From Bacillus timonensis (GTDB taxonomy: Bacteria; Bacillota; Bacilli; Bacillales; Bacillaceae_L): a stretch of DNA of 64,000 nt. The notes beneath the pieces are model-generated. The model was not told the origin of the DNA, did no database searches, and saw nothing but the letters and a program-made list of their open reading frames with translations. Where the stretch lies: assembly GCA_020171895.1 (NCBI GenBank), contig JAIVAN010000009.1:124001-188000 (forward strand), read 5' to 3'. The translations under genes and the position numbers were made by a program. Of the stretch, positions 9,579 to 17,775 are shown in pieces; the stretch's first letter is position 1, and each line of letters starts with the position of its first letter.

Positions 9579-9603
9579 ACTTGTATAGCCCTTCTATACA
9601 AGT
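9579..9603 (-). terminator. terminator of the riboswitch-controlled secreted protein
   Basis: Perfect 10-bp stem ACTTGTATAG/CTATACAAGT; seven T residues follow on the minus strand. Confidence 0.8.
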
Positions 9604-9612
9604 GTTGGTATA

Positions 9613-10587
9613 TTATTCCGATTTCATTTGCATCCAGCTGTGTAAATAATGATAAGAAAAACCACTAAAGCTGTTAAACTCTTTATACTCCCATTCTACT
9701 TTCGCGAGTTCTTCTTTCATATAAGGAAGTGTTTCTTCGTAAAAGGAGACGTAATCTGCTTCAGCTGTTTCTCCCGTTTCAACCCCTATTGAAATAGATT
9801 TATTTAAACGGTTACTTTCATTAAGTTCAAACCGAATTAACTCGATAATTCCATTTTCTCCTTCAGCTTGGTCTCTATAAGCCATAATGGTTGTAGTATC
9901 CGCTAAGTTGATCACCCAGCTTGCTACGTTCCCGCTTCCATATTGATTCCTATAAAACTTCTCATCAAACCAAAAAGGTATGTCTACTCCAAAAGTCAGA
10001 TTTAAGCGGGATGCTTCTTTTTCGGCATTTATAAGTAGCGTTTGGTAAGTTAAAATCGTTTTTTTGTACTGTTTATTCCATCCTTTTTTGAATAAATATG
10101 GTTCCACATCTAAATGAATACCTGTAAACTTTTGTGCTTCATTTGCTACACGTTGATAACCTTCTAACCATTTAATAAATAATTCATAAGATGCAAGACC
10201 TTCTAACGATACCCAATTTGGAGAACCATCTAGTGCATGTATATCAATTCCAATTCCGGTCGCTTGTTCAATAAAGACCTGATATTTTTCAAAAGGTATA
10301 GATTGATCGATTTGTAAATAAACGACTTGCACTTGTTTTTCCTTTAGGAAATTAAATATTTGTTCGGAACGATTAATCGCAACCACTGTGTCCCAAACCC
10401 AAGTCGCATTTACCAACGTTTTATCATTTTTCAACTGTAATTTAACATCCTTCTGCTGAATGTTTAATATCTTGCTCGATAAATCCTTCGAGTGTATTTG
10501 CGCCGTCACAATTGAACGATTCGATTCTACGAACGCACCAAGCACAATTATCAAAACTAAAATTTTACCTATCCATTTTTCATTCAC
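9613..10587 (-). CDS. secreted TIM-barrel-like putative glycoside hydrolase under c-di-GMP riboswitch
   Basis: A 324-aa protein with an N-terminal hydrophobic signal (about 7-22). The start is GTG 10587 with AAGGAG 8 nt upstream; this site is the 3' arm of a riboswitch-linked stem. The body reads like a beta/alpha barrel: VVYLQID, GIGIDIHALDG, and GIHLDVEPYLF with Asp160 and Glu162 as candidate acidic catalytic pair, then FGVDIPFW and TTIMAYRDQ. This layout recalls GH18-like or spore/matrix glycosidase barrels, but no family can be named. Regulation by cyclic di-GMP suggests a role at the cell surface or in matrix turnover (inference). Confidence 0.65.
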   Translation of the reverse strand: MNEKWIGKILVLIIVLGAFVESNRSIVTAQIHSKDLSSKILNIQQKDVKLQLKNDKTLVNATWVWDTVVAINRSEQIFNFLKEKQVQVVYLQIDQSIPFEKYQVFIEQATGIGIDIHALDGSPNWVSLEGLASYELFIKWLEGYQRVANEAQKFTGIHLDVEPYLFKKGWNKQYKKTILTYQTLLINAEKEASRLNLTFGVDIPFWFDEKFYRNQYGSGNVASWVINLADTTTIMAYRDQAEGENGIIELIRFELNESNRLNKSISIGVETGETAEADYVSFYEETLPYMKEELAKVEWEYKEFNSFSGFSYHYLHSWMQMKSE

Positions 10588-10595
10588 TATTCTCT

Positions 10596-10630
10596 CTCCT
10601 TAACGACAGAACCGAGGCTTCATTAAGGAG
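10596..10630 (-). promoter_or_regulatory. SD-sequestering stem (riboswitch expression platform)
   Basis: On the minus strand CTCCTTAATG (10630-10621) pairs with CGTTAAGGAG (10605-10596), 10 bp with one U-G pair. The second arm contains the AAGGAG ribosome site of the GTG start at 10587. There is no T tract, so control looks translational. Whether the ligand opens or closes the stem cannot be read directly. Confidence 0.65.
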
Positions 10631-10712
10631 CCCTGGTAGCTTGGCAGCCATACATTTCATGTTTAGGCCCATAGCTTTGCGTCCTTGCTTTTCAACAAGT
10701 TTGCCTTTTTCA
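10630..10712 (-). ncRNA. cyclic di-GMP-I (GEMM) riboswitch aptamer
   Basis: Minus strand shows the class hallmarks in order: GGCAAAC, a P2 stem CTTGTT-GAAA-AGCAAG with GNRA tetraloop, GGACGCAAAGC, GGGCCTAA, a short stem ACAT/ATGT, and ATGGCTGCCAAGC. The aptamer lies immediately upstream of the secreted barrel protein gene and leads into a stem covering its ribosome site. Ligand is c-di-GMP by family; a c-AMP-GMP-selective variant cannot be excluded by eye. Confidence 0.88.
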
Positions 10713-10897
10713 GTTATTTTTATTCTTTGTTACTTTGAGTATAATCTTCTCTAAAAATCTAATAAACAAGACTTTAGCACTATCTTCACAAAATTCAATC
10801 CAAAATCAGAATGTTGTATCATATATCTCTATATATAGGTCATAAGTATGATACGATTAAATGGATAAAAAAGTAAGAGGAGTGAATTAAAGAATCA

Positions 10898-11953
10898 ATG
10901 AAATTTTTAAAAACACGAAAAAAATCCATTGTCATTCTATTCATTTGCTTATGTGCCCTCACTATCATCATTTGTTATCCTTCATATACTCCTTCGATTA
11001 AAGGAGAAAACAGTATTGCTGAAATCGCCGAACTAACTATCGGTGGTGTTGAGCAAACCATTCTCATACGAGGTCAAAACCAAGACAACCCTATATTGCT
11101 AAAGTTACATGGTGGACCAGGAAATCCTGAAATGGCCATTTCACCTAGTTATCACCAGGAACTTGAGAAACATTTTATCGTGGTGAATTGGGACCAAAGA
11201 GGTTCAGGTAAATCTTATTCTAGCAAGATAGACCCAACCTCCTTAACAATTCAGCAACTAGTTTCTGACACACATGAATTAACTTCATACTTAAAGAAAC
11301 GATTTAATAAAGAAAAAATATATCTTTTAGCGCACTCCTTTGGAACGATCGTTGGATTAAAAGAGGTTGCCGCTCATCCGAATGATTACTATGCATATAT
11401 TGGAATTAGTCAGATTGGCAACAGTATCGAAAATGACCGACTTAGTTACAAAAAAATGCTTAAGTTAGCAAAACAACACGGTATGGATAAAATATTGGAG
11501 AGGCTTACTACATTAGGTGAACCGCCTTATGAAGATTTTAAAGATATGACTGCTTTTACTAACTCATTATCTCAAGTACCTCAACCTAATGTAAAATCAA
11601 TTCAGAATGATTTATTATTAAAAACATTAGCTGCAGAAGAATATAGATTTACTGATTACTATCGTCTATTAAAAGGTACAAAGTTTAGTATAGAAGCCTT
11701 TTCAGATGAGATTGGTAAAACCAATATGTTTAATGAAGTGAAAAAAGTAGAAGTTCCTGTATATTTTCTTACAGGGATCCACGATCAATATACAGTACAT
11801 GAGATGCAAAAAAAATATTTTAACTACTTAGAAGCACCACAAAAGGAATTCATCTTATTTGAACAGTCCTCTCACTTTCCACATTATGAAGAAAGTGAAA
11901 AATTTATCGATGTTCTTATTAATAGAGTACTAAAAAATAATCGTAACTCCTAA
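10898..11953 (+). CDS. membrane-anchored alpha/beta hydrolase (proline iminopeptidase-like)
   Basis: A 351-aa protein with one N-terminal membrane segment (about residues 9-27) and an extracellular alpha/beta-hydrolase domain. It has HGGPG oxyanion motif, NWDQRGSG, nucleophile Ser about 147 in LAHSFGT, acid in TGIHDQY and His in SSHFPHY near the C terminus. HGGPG and WDQRGSG are typical of the S33 prolyl-aminopeptidase group, but substrate cannot be told. The GAGGAG upstream is about 15 nt from the ATG, longer than usual. The gene is monocistronic with its own terminator. Confidence 0.8.
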   Translation: MKFLKTRKKSIVILFICLCALTIIICYPSYTPSIKGENSIAEIAELTIGGVEQTILIRGQNQDNPILLKLHGGPGNPEMAISPSYHQELEKHFIVVNWDQRGSGKSYSSKIDPTSLTIQQLVSDTHELTSYLKKRFNKEKIYLLAHSFGTIVGLKEVAAHPNDYYAYIGISQIGNSIENDRLSYKKMLKLAKQHGMDKILERLTTLGEPPYEDFKDMTAFTNSLSQVPQPNVKSIQNDLLLKTLAAEEYRFTDYYRLLKGTKFSIEAFSDEIGKTNMFNEVKKVEVPVYFLTGIHDQYTVHEMQKKYFNYLEAPQKEFILFEQSSHFPHYEESEKFIDVLINRVLKNNRNS

Positions 11954-11960
11954 ATTATAT

Positions 11961-11985
11961 GAGGGTATCCACCATCTATACCCTC
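11961..11985 (+). terminator. terminator after the alpha/beta hydrolase
   Basis: Perfect 8-bp stem GAGGGTAT/ATACCCTC (11961-11968, 11978-11985) followed by a pyrimidine/T-rich run. Confidence 0.75.
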
Positions 11986-12169
11986 TCTCTTTTCTCTTTT
12001 TAGACTTCCGTTTCCTCGCATCCTCTATAGAAATCTATCTCTTCCTCAACTAGTAGAATGAATGGATGGATGGACGATAGAAGATCCCCTTCTTTTCTTT
12101 TTATCAAAACACACGATCATTTTCCCTTTATGGCACGAAAACACTTTTGATAACACCTTTATTTATTCT

Positions 12170-12217
12170 GACAATTCCGGAATTTGTCGAAAGAAAATAT
12201 GAATCAACCGACAAATT
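12170..12217. promoter_or_regulatory. three half-site operator-like cluster upstream of the second riboswitch
   Basis: GACAAT-TCCGGA-ATTTGTC (12170-12188) is a near palindrome. Its right half AATTTGTCG (12181-12189) is also perfectly inverted to CGACAAATT (12209-12217). This gives three GACAA half-sites within 48 bp, as expected for a dimeric repressor or activator. The regulator is unknown. The rest of the gap 11986-12360 is AT-rich and without recognised genes. Confidence 0.4.
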
Positions 12218-12357
12218 TTGGCAGGTTTTTTAGTTTTCGTCAATTATCATAATAGTAGATTTAGGTCGAAAGCCTTAAAAGTTACTTAGTAGTCTTTTAA
12301 GAAATATTAAATTCTCTTCTTAGACTAGACTTAACCTTACGATTTATTTGAATAAGT

Positions 12358-12446
12358 TAAGGGCAAACTATCTGAAAAGATAGGGCGCAAAGCTAAAGGG
12401 GCTAATGCTACACGCAACGCCAGCCAGCTGCTAATCTCGACTGCCC
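12358..12446 (+). ncRNA. cyclic di-GMP-I (GEMM) riboswitch aptamer
   Basis: GGGCAAAC, P2 stem CTATCT-GAAA-AGATAG (12368-12383), GGCGCAAAGC, GGGGCTAA and the 3' block GCCAGCCAGCTGC match the GEMM-I consensus order. GGGCA (12361-12365) is complementary to TGCCC (12442-12446), closing the domain. TGCCC is also part of the 5' arm of the terminator that follows, so aptamer closure and terminator formation compete. Confidence 0.88.
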
Positions 12447-12475
12447 AAAACTTTCAATAAAAGGCAGTTTTTTTT
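12440..12475 (+). terminator. riboswitch-linked intrinsic terminator
   Basis: ACTGCC (12440-12445) pairs with GGCAGT (12463-12468), followed by eight T residues (12468-12475). The 5' arm overlaps the closing strand of the riboswitch, so ligand binding should disfavour termination (an ON switch, inferred). Confidence 0.75.
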
Positions 12476-12511
12476 CTGCCTAATAAAAGTTGGGAAGGAG
12501 GAAGTTTGTTT

Positions 12512-12583
12512 ATGATAAAGCTTTTGCACCAAGTGATTTCTAACTTAAATGAGACTATAGTCCTAACATGGAAACTTAGTTAA
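12512..12583 (+). CDS. riboswitch-operon micro-ORF 1 (23 aa)
   Basis: AAGGAGGAAG precedes ATG 12512; the 23-codon frame begins MIKLLHQVISNLNET and ends LTWKLS, then TAA. It lies 36 nt after the riboswitch terminator and is the first possible product of the operon. It could be an amphipathic peptide, a leader peptide or a chance frame; the strong ribosome site favours translation. Confidence 0.4.
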   Translation: MIKLLHQVISNLNETIVLTWKLS

Positions 12584-12624
12584 TTCTTATACCATTTAAA
12601 TCTACTAAAAAGGAGTGACGAAAA

Positions 12625-12705
12625 ATGAAATATCGTGTTGCACTATTCCTTATATACGCTACAATGTTCGTCCTTTCAGCTGTTTCAGCATATAAATTCA
12701 GATAA
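12625..12705 (+). CDS. riboswitch-operon micro-ORF 2 (26-aa single-pass membrane peptide)
   Basis: AAAGGAGTGACGAAAAATG gives a well-spaced start at 12625. The 26-codon product has a two-residue-spaced basic N terminus (MKYR), a hydrophobic stretch VALFLIYATMFVLSAVSA and a basic tail YKFR, i.e. a single membrane helix. Two stop codons follow. It lies 78 nt before the DUF5317-like gene. It is too short for routine gene callers; function unknown, possibly a partner of the neighbouring membrane proteins. Confidence 0.55.
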   Translation: MKYRVALFLIYATMFVLSAVSAYKFR

Positions 12706-12783
12706 TAAATGTAGTCGATTTAAATATTACCTAGTTATAGCCGGGTTAAATTTATAACTCGGCTATAAGAAAAGGAGAATTCT

Positions 12784-13314
12784 ATGTTAGTAGATGGACT
12801 TTTAGCAGGATTAGTAATCGGGAAAATTCGAGGTGGAAAATTTACTCACTTTACTGATCTACGTGTTAAATATGCGTATTTAATATTATTTGCTTTTATG
12901 ATTCAGTACCCTGTCATTATTTTTTATTCCAAAGCACTTTTATTTGCAGTAACCGCTAGCTACGTACTATTATTCTTATTTGTTTTTTATAACCGACACC
13001 TCCAAGGATTCTTATATATTGCGATTGGGATGGCAATGAACCTACTTGTAATGGCTGTTAACAAAGGAAGAATGCCAGTCGATGTAGATGCAGCACGTGC
13101 TCTGGCTCCAGAAGATCTCCCAGCATTGTTAGCAGGTGAATATGGTAAGCATATCGCAATATCTGATGGCACTTATTTAAATTTTTTAGGTGATATTTTC
13201 TTTTTAAAATTTCCATACCCTAGACCAATTATTGTGAGTTTAGGTGATATAGTTCTTAGTATTGGTGTTTTCCTATTTATACAGAAGGTCATGGTAGATA
13301 AAAAGGTCAATTAA
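12784..13314 (+). CDS. DUF5317-like integral membrane protein
   Basis: A 176-aa protein with about five hydrophobic segments (near 1-14, 30-47, 49-68, 76-93, 150-168) and a conserved-looking loop NKGRMPVDVDAA followed by LLAGEYGKHIAISDGTYLNFLGDIFFL. This resembles DUF5317, an uncharacterised membrane family of Bacilli and Clostridia. Ribosome site AAAAGGAG. It is 17 nt upstream of the GGDEF+HD-GYP gene and downstream of the c-di-GMP riboswitch, so it likely works in the same sensory module. Confidence 0.7.
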   Translation: MLVDGLLAGLVIGKIRGGKFTHFTDLRVKYAYLILFAFMIQYPVIIFYSKALLFAVTASYVLLFLFVFYNRHLQGFLYIAIGMAMNLLVMAVNKGRMPVDVDAARALAPEDLPALLAGEYGKHIAISDGTYLNFLGDIFFLKFPYPRPIIVSLGDIVLSIGVFLFIQKVMVDKKVN

Positions 13315-13331
13315 TATAGGGTGGTCAGAAA

Positions 13332-15164
13332 ATGTTTACTAATAGAAAGTTTCTCTTAAAGTTATATTTTGCTCTTTTTTTAGCCGTCTATCTCATTCTA
13401 TTTTCACAATCACTTCAAGAAATAACAATTTCAACATGGGTGGTCATTATAACTTTTACGTTATTAACTGCCCTCTTCGACTCTAACCCTATCGTATTGC
13501 CTTCTGGAGAAAATTTGGCTCTAGTCACCCCCTTATTCTTTTCTGTAAGTGTATTATATGGAGAATACATGATTTTCTTTGTTTCTGCTTTTATGACTAT
13601 TATCGTTATGATTGTGTACCCACAAAAATGGAATATACATATTTTGAATGGAATCCAATATGCTTTTGCCAGCTACGGAGGTTTACAAGTTTATAAGTTT
13701 TTTGGTGGTGAGATTGGTAATCTCGACTTAGAATTACCGTTATCATTTCTTAGTTATAGTGTAGTCTATTTCATAATTAACGTAACTTTAATTACAATTT
13801 ATCTTCATATTGAAGGAACCGTCACTGCTCCTACAATTCTAAAAGTCTTTTTAGAAAAGAAAAATATATTAATCTACTTTACCGTTATGGCACTCGGTCT
13901 TCTAATGACCATTGTTTTGCGTTCAGAAGGTATTACTGGCCTTCTTATTTTCAGCATAGTCATATGGGGAATGGGATCTTCGTTTCAAAACTATTATAAA
14001 ATGTTTGATCATTTTAGAGACTTATCTACAAAGGATGAATTGACAGGTTTATATAATCATCGTTATTTCCAGGAAACACTCAAAGAATCATTAACAAAAC
14101 ATCAGTCAGTTTCGTTACTTCTATTAGATTTAGATTATTTTAAAGTGTATAACGATTTGTTTGGCCATCCAAAAGGTGATAAATTACTTAAGGAACTTTC
14201 TAAGCTTTTAGCGCTTGATACACCAGAAGATGGTATTATTTGTAGATATGGCGGAGAAGAGTTTGCAATCATTTTACCTGACCTTGATTCCGAAGAAGCA
14301 ATAAAGGTTGCAGAGTGTATTAGAAACAGAGTGTCCAGCCATCCATTTGAGGGAGTGGAGCATATGCCAAACAATCGAATTACCGTTTCAATAGGAGTTT
14401 CTAATTATCCCGACATGGCAGATAATAAAGAAAATATTATCATGCTTGCTGACCAGGCACTCTACAAAATTAAGTACACAAGTCGTAATAAAGTACAACT
14501 ATATTCTTCTGTTATTGACGAGCTTAAAACTAGCTTTAGATTTGAGCATAAAGAAGAGGAAGTATTACAAACAATTAAGACATTCTTAACAATTATTAAC
14601 TCTAAAGACAGATATACATATAGTCATACAGAGAGAATTATGGAGTATGCAGAAAGCTTAGCAAAAGAACTCGGATTATCTACAGAGCAAGTCAAAACTG
14701 TAAGATATGCAGCTCTTCTTCATGATATAGGTAAGGTCGAAGTACCTACAGAAATTCTCAATAAACGTTCAAAACTAACAGAAGAAGAATGGCATACTAT
14801 ACAAATGCATGTCTTTTGGGGCGAAGAGATCGTAAAGCCTATTGAGGAATTATCACAATGCCTTCCTATCATTAGACATCATCATGAAAGATTTGATGGC
14901 AAAGGGTATCCAGACCAATTGTCCAAGACAGAAATTCCATTACTCGCTCGTATCTTGACAATAGTAGATAGTTTTGATGCAATGACAACTAACCGTCCTT
15001 ATCAAAAAGTTAAGACCATTAAAGAAGCGTGTGAGGAGCTTAGAAGATGTGCTGGTACACAATTCGACCCAACGTTAGTTGAACCATTTATTAAAATTGT
15101 TCAAGAAATTCATAAGGACCATATGCATATTACCTTTAAAAATCAATTATCCCAAAGTGTTTAA
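13332..15164 (+). CDS. membrane GGDEF + HD-GYP c-di-GMP synthase/phosphodiesterase
   Basis: A 610-aa protein: N-terminal multi-pass membrane sensor (about residues 1-215), GGDEF domain with intact GGEEF at about 307-311, then HD-GYP domain with HD at 464-465 and HHERFDGKGYP ending near 527. Both a diguanylate cyclase and a c-di-GMP phosphodiesterase centre look complete. Only the GGEEF and the HD and GYP residues were checked. Ribosome site GGTGG. Placed in an operon controlled by a c-di-GMP riboswitch, it closes a feedback loop. Confidence 0.92.
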   Translation: MFTNRKFLLKLYFALFLAVYLILFSQSLQEITISTWVVIITFTLLTALFDSNPIVLPSGENLALVTPLFFSVSVLYGEYMIFFVSAFMTIIVMIVYPQKWNIHILNGIQYAFASYGGLQVYKFFGGEIGNLDLELPLSFLSYSVVYFIINVTLITIYLHIEGTVTAPTILKVFLEKKNILIYFTVMALGLLMTIVLRSEGITGLLIFSIVIWGMGSSFQNYYKMFDHFRDLSTKDELTGLYNHRYFQETLKESLTKHQSVSLLLLDLDYFKVYNDLFGHPKGDKLLKELSKLLALDTPEDGIICRYGGEEFAIILPDLDSEEAIKVAECIRNRVSSHPFEGVEHMPNNRITVSIGVSNYPDMADNKENIIMLADQALYKIKYTSRNKVQLYSSVIDELKTSFRFEHKEEEVLQTIKTFLTIINSKDRYTYSHTERIMEYAESLAKELGLSTEQVKTVRYAALLHDIGKVEVPTEILNKRSKLTEEEWHTIQMHVFWGEEIVKPIEELSQCLPIIRHHHERFDGKGYPDQLSKTEIPLLARILTIVDSFDAMTTNRPYQKVKTIKEACEELRRCAGTQFDPTLVEPFIKIVQEIHKDHMHITFKNQLSQSV

Positions 15165-15178
15165 CCTAGAACATAAAG

Positions 15179-15200
15179 AAAGGAGCCAAGAGGCTCCTTT
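15179..15200. terminator. bidirectional terminator between converging units
   Basis: Perfect 9-bp stem AAAGGAGCC/GGCTCCTTT with AAGA loop; T-rich on both strands. It ends the GGDEF/HD-GYP operon and the kbl-threonine dehydrogenase operon. Confidence 0.85.
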
Positions 15201-15207
15201 TGTTTTT

Positions 15208-16158
15208 CTACGCATTTACTTTTAGTTTCAACTTTTCTAGCATATCTACTGTCATTTTAGACAGATCATACTCTGCTTTAAAGCCCCATTCTTCAATTGC
15301 AGAAGATGCATCGATAGAATTTGGCCAACTATCAGCAATTTTCTGTCTTACAGGATCGACATCATAATTCATCGTGAATTCGGGGATGTGTTTTTTAATC
15401 TCTGCAGCAATTTCATCAGGTTCAAAGCTCATCGCTGTTACGTTGAAAGAGTTTCGATGCTTTAGTTGAGATGCATCAGCTTCCATTAAATCAATAATGG
15501 CATTCAGTGCATCTGGCATATACATCATATCCATATACGTACCCTTATTAATATAGGACGTATAGGTCTTATTCTTAATAGCTTCGTAGTAAATTTCTAC
15601 AGCGTAGTCTGTTGTTCCACCGCCAGGAGGTGTTACATAGGAAATAAGACCTGGAAAACGCAGTCCTCTAGTATCAACACCGAATTTTTGGTAGTAATAA
15701 TCACATAACAACTCTCCTGCTACCTTATTTACACCATACATTGTCGTAGGGCGTTGAATGGTATCTTGTGGTGTTTGATCTTTAGGTGTAGTTGGACCAA
15801 ATGCACCTATTGAACTTGGTGTAAAAAACTGAGTATTAAGTTCTCTAGCAACTTCTAGTGCATTTACCAAGCCACCCATATTTAAATTCCATGCTAAAAG
15901 TGGCTTTGCTTCTGCTGTAGCGGACAATAATGCCGCAAGATGTATCATTGTATCTACTTGATATTTCTTTGCTGTATCAAACATTGCTTTCGCATCAGTC
16001 ACATCAACGATTTCAAAAGGTCCATTTTGTGTTACATCACTGCCATTGTCTCTAATATCTGTAGCAATGACATTTTCATTTCCATATACGGTTCTCATTT
16101 TATTTACAAGCTCTGAGCCAATTTGTCCTAGAGCTCCTGTGATCATAATCTTCTTCAT
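15208..16158 (-). CDS. L-threonine 3-dehydrogenase, short-chain (epimerase-like SDR) type
   Basis: A 316-aa extended SDR protein with NAD-binding GALGQIG at 8-14 and the catalytic YGVNK (Tyr-x3-Lys) near 141. Its position directly after kbl and its similarity in length and motifs to SDR-type threonine dehydrogenases support conversion of L-threonine to 2-amino-3-ketobutyrate. B. subtilis uses an unrelated zinc MDR-type Tdh, so this is the alternative enzyme form. The ribosome site GGAGGATTTTACATG decides the start. A generic NAD-dependent epimerase remains possible but the context argues against it. Confidence 0.85.
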   Translation of the reverse strand: MKKIMITGALGQIGSELVNKMRTVYGNENVIATDIRDNGSDVTQNGPFEIVDVTDAKAMFDTAKKYQVDTMIHLAALLSATAEAKPLLAWNLNMGGLVNALEVARELNTQFFTPSSIGAFGPTTPKDQTPQDTIQRPTTMYGVNKVAGELLCDYYYQKFGVDTRGLRFPGLISYVTPPGGGTTDYAVEIYYEAIKNKTYTSYINKGTYMDMMYMPDALNAIIDLMEADASQLKHRNSFNVTAMSFEPDEIAAEIKKHIPEFTMNYDVDPVRQKIADSWPNSIDASSAIEEWGFKAEYDLSKMTVDMLEKLKLKVNA

Positions 16159-16244
16159 GTAAAATCCTCCAACATACTACTTCTATTATTCAGGAAAAAA
16201 AATTGCGAGAAAGCATGTTCATTCGCTTAAAATAGCGAGAATAC

Positions 16245-17435
16245 TTAAATGATTCCCATCTCTTTACCTACTTTTTGATAAATGGCTGCTGCTTGATCTA
16301 ACATTTCTTTTGTATGGGCAGCTGTAGGCATGTTTCTAACTCTTCCTGTTCCCTTTGGTACAGTAGGAAATACAATTGATTTAGCGTAAACACCTTCTTC
16401 ATTCAGACGCTTACTAAATTGCTGAGTTTTGTTTTCTTCACCGATAATAACCGGTGTAATTGGTGTCTCACTATGACCAATATCGAACCCTAAATCCTTT
16501 AGAAGATTTTTAAAATAATTCGCATTTTCCCACAGCTTATCATGTAGCTCTGTGCTGCTCATAAGTAGTTCTATAGCTTTCCTCGAAGCTGCTACATCAG
16601 CAGGAGTTAAAGAAGTCGAAAATAAAAATGGTCTACTGCGTACTTTCAGCCACTCAATTAACGCTTTTTTACCCGCTACGTAACCACCTACAACTCCTAT
16701 TGCTTTAGAAAGGGTACCGATTTGGAAATCAACCTTGTCTGATAAACCAAAATGCTTTACAGTACCTGCGCCCTTTCCTAAAACACCTGATCCATGCGCA
16801 TCGTCTACATATGTTATAAGATCAAACTCTTCAGCAATTTCAACAATTTCAGGAAGCTTAGCTATATCTCCATCCATTGAAAATACACCATCGGTAATAA
16901 CCATAATTTTATTGTATTGACCTGACTCTTTTGCTTCTTTTGCTTTCGCTCTTAAATCTTCCATGTCAGAATGGTTAAAGCGAATAATTTTAGCTTTAGA
17001 CAGACGACATCCATCGATAATTGAAGCATGATTTAATTCATCTGATAAAATAGCGTCATTTTTATCCATTACAGCAGAAATAGCCGCCATATTACACATG
17101 AAGCCTGATTGGTAAGCGATAGCTGCTTCTGTATGCTTAAATTCAGCAATTTTTTCTTCTAATTGTACATGAAGCTCCAGTGTTCCATTTATTGTGCGTA
17201 CTGCGCCGGCCCCAACACCATACTGATCAATTGCTTCCTTAGCCGTGTTCATCAATCTTTCATCTGTAGCAAGACCAAGGTAATTGTTTGAAGACAAATT
17301 GATCAGTTCTTTACCACTAATTTTAATTGTTGGACCATTAGGGCTTTGTAATGGATCAATGATATTAAATAAACCTTGTGATTTTAATTCATCTAAATTT
17401 GTATGTAGAAATTGTTCTAATACTTTACTTGACAT
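16245..17435 (-). CDS. kbl: glycine C-acetyltransferase (2-amino-3-ketobutyrate CoA ligase)
   Basis: A 396-aa PLP enzyme of the alpha-oxoamine synthase family, cleaving 2-amino-3-ketobutyrate with CoA to glycine and acetyl-CoA. The PLP lysine is in [13 protein letters not shown]; the pocket motif [13 protein letters not shown] is present. The start is ATG 17435 with AAGGAGGAAG; the frame extends six codons further without a site. A cre-like site lies 24-37 nt upstream, implying carbon catabolite repression of threonine breakdown. Confidence 0.92.
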   Translation of the reverse strand: MSSKVLEQFLHTNLDELKSQGLFNIIDPLQSPNGPTIKISGKELINLSSNNYLGLATDERLMNTAKEAIDQYGVGAGAVRTINGTLELHVQLEEKIAEFKHTEAAIAYQSGFMCNMAAISAVMDKNDAILSDELNHASIIDGCRLSKAKIIRFNHSDMEDLRAKAKEAKESGQYNKIMVITDGVFSMDGDIAKLPEIVEIAEEFDLITYVDDAHGSGVLGKGAGTVKHFGLSDKVDFQIGTLSKAIGVVGGYVAGKKALIEWLKVRSRPFLFSTSLTPADVAASRKAIELLMSSTELHDKLWENANYFKNLLKDLGFDIGHSETPITPVIIGEENKTQQFSKRLNEEGVYAKSIVFPTVPKGTGRVRNMPTAAHTKEMLDQAAAIYQKVGKEMGII

Positions 17436-17458
17436 ATATGCTTCCTCCTTCACCTTTT

Positions 17459-17472
17459 AGTAAACGTTTACA
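17459..17472 (-). promoter_or_regulatory. CcpA cre site upstream of kbl
   Basis: AGTAAACGTTTACA matches the cre consensus TGWNANCGNTNWCA at all but the first base and contains the perfect palindrome GTAAACGTTTAC (17460-17471). It lies in the leader of kbl, where CcpA would act as a roadblock. Confidence 0.65.
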
Positions 17473-17580
17473 TGTCAATACCATAAACACAACTGTACTT
17501 CTAAGAAATACACTTTTTCATTGGTATTAAAGGGTATTTGTTACTACTTTATCATAAAACATGAAAAATGTTTACATGTC
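17466..17580 (+). repeat. 11-bp direct repeat GTTTACATGTC (two copies)
   Basis: Identical copies at 17466-17476 and 17570-17580 lie in the 340-bp gap between kbl and the HD-GYP gene. The first overlaps the cre site. They may be binding sites for a shared regulator of the divergent units; nothing else was recognised in the gap. Confidence 0.4.
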
Positions 17581-17775
17581 GCGCACAAAAATTTCTCCTA
17601 TTCTTTCATAGTGTCTACAAATACATAGTTGTGATACTTTTACGGTTAAAAATTATGAAATGGCGAACATTTGTCGCTTTTTGTAAGGTTTTTTCTATTT
17701 TTGGAAATCTATTTATTTTTCCCACTTTATTTGTCATAATATTTATAATAGTTAATAGAATATAGGTGAATCGAC

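Noticed and set aside
17568-17765. 65-codon hydrophobic frame upstream of the cupin HD-GYP gene
   Set aside because: No ribosome site; hydrophobicity follows from T-rich intergenic sequence with regulatory repeats.
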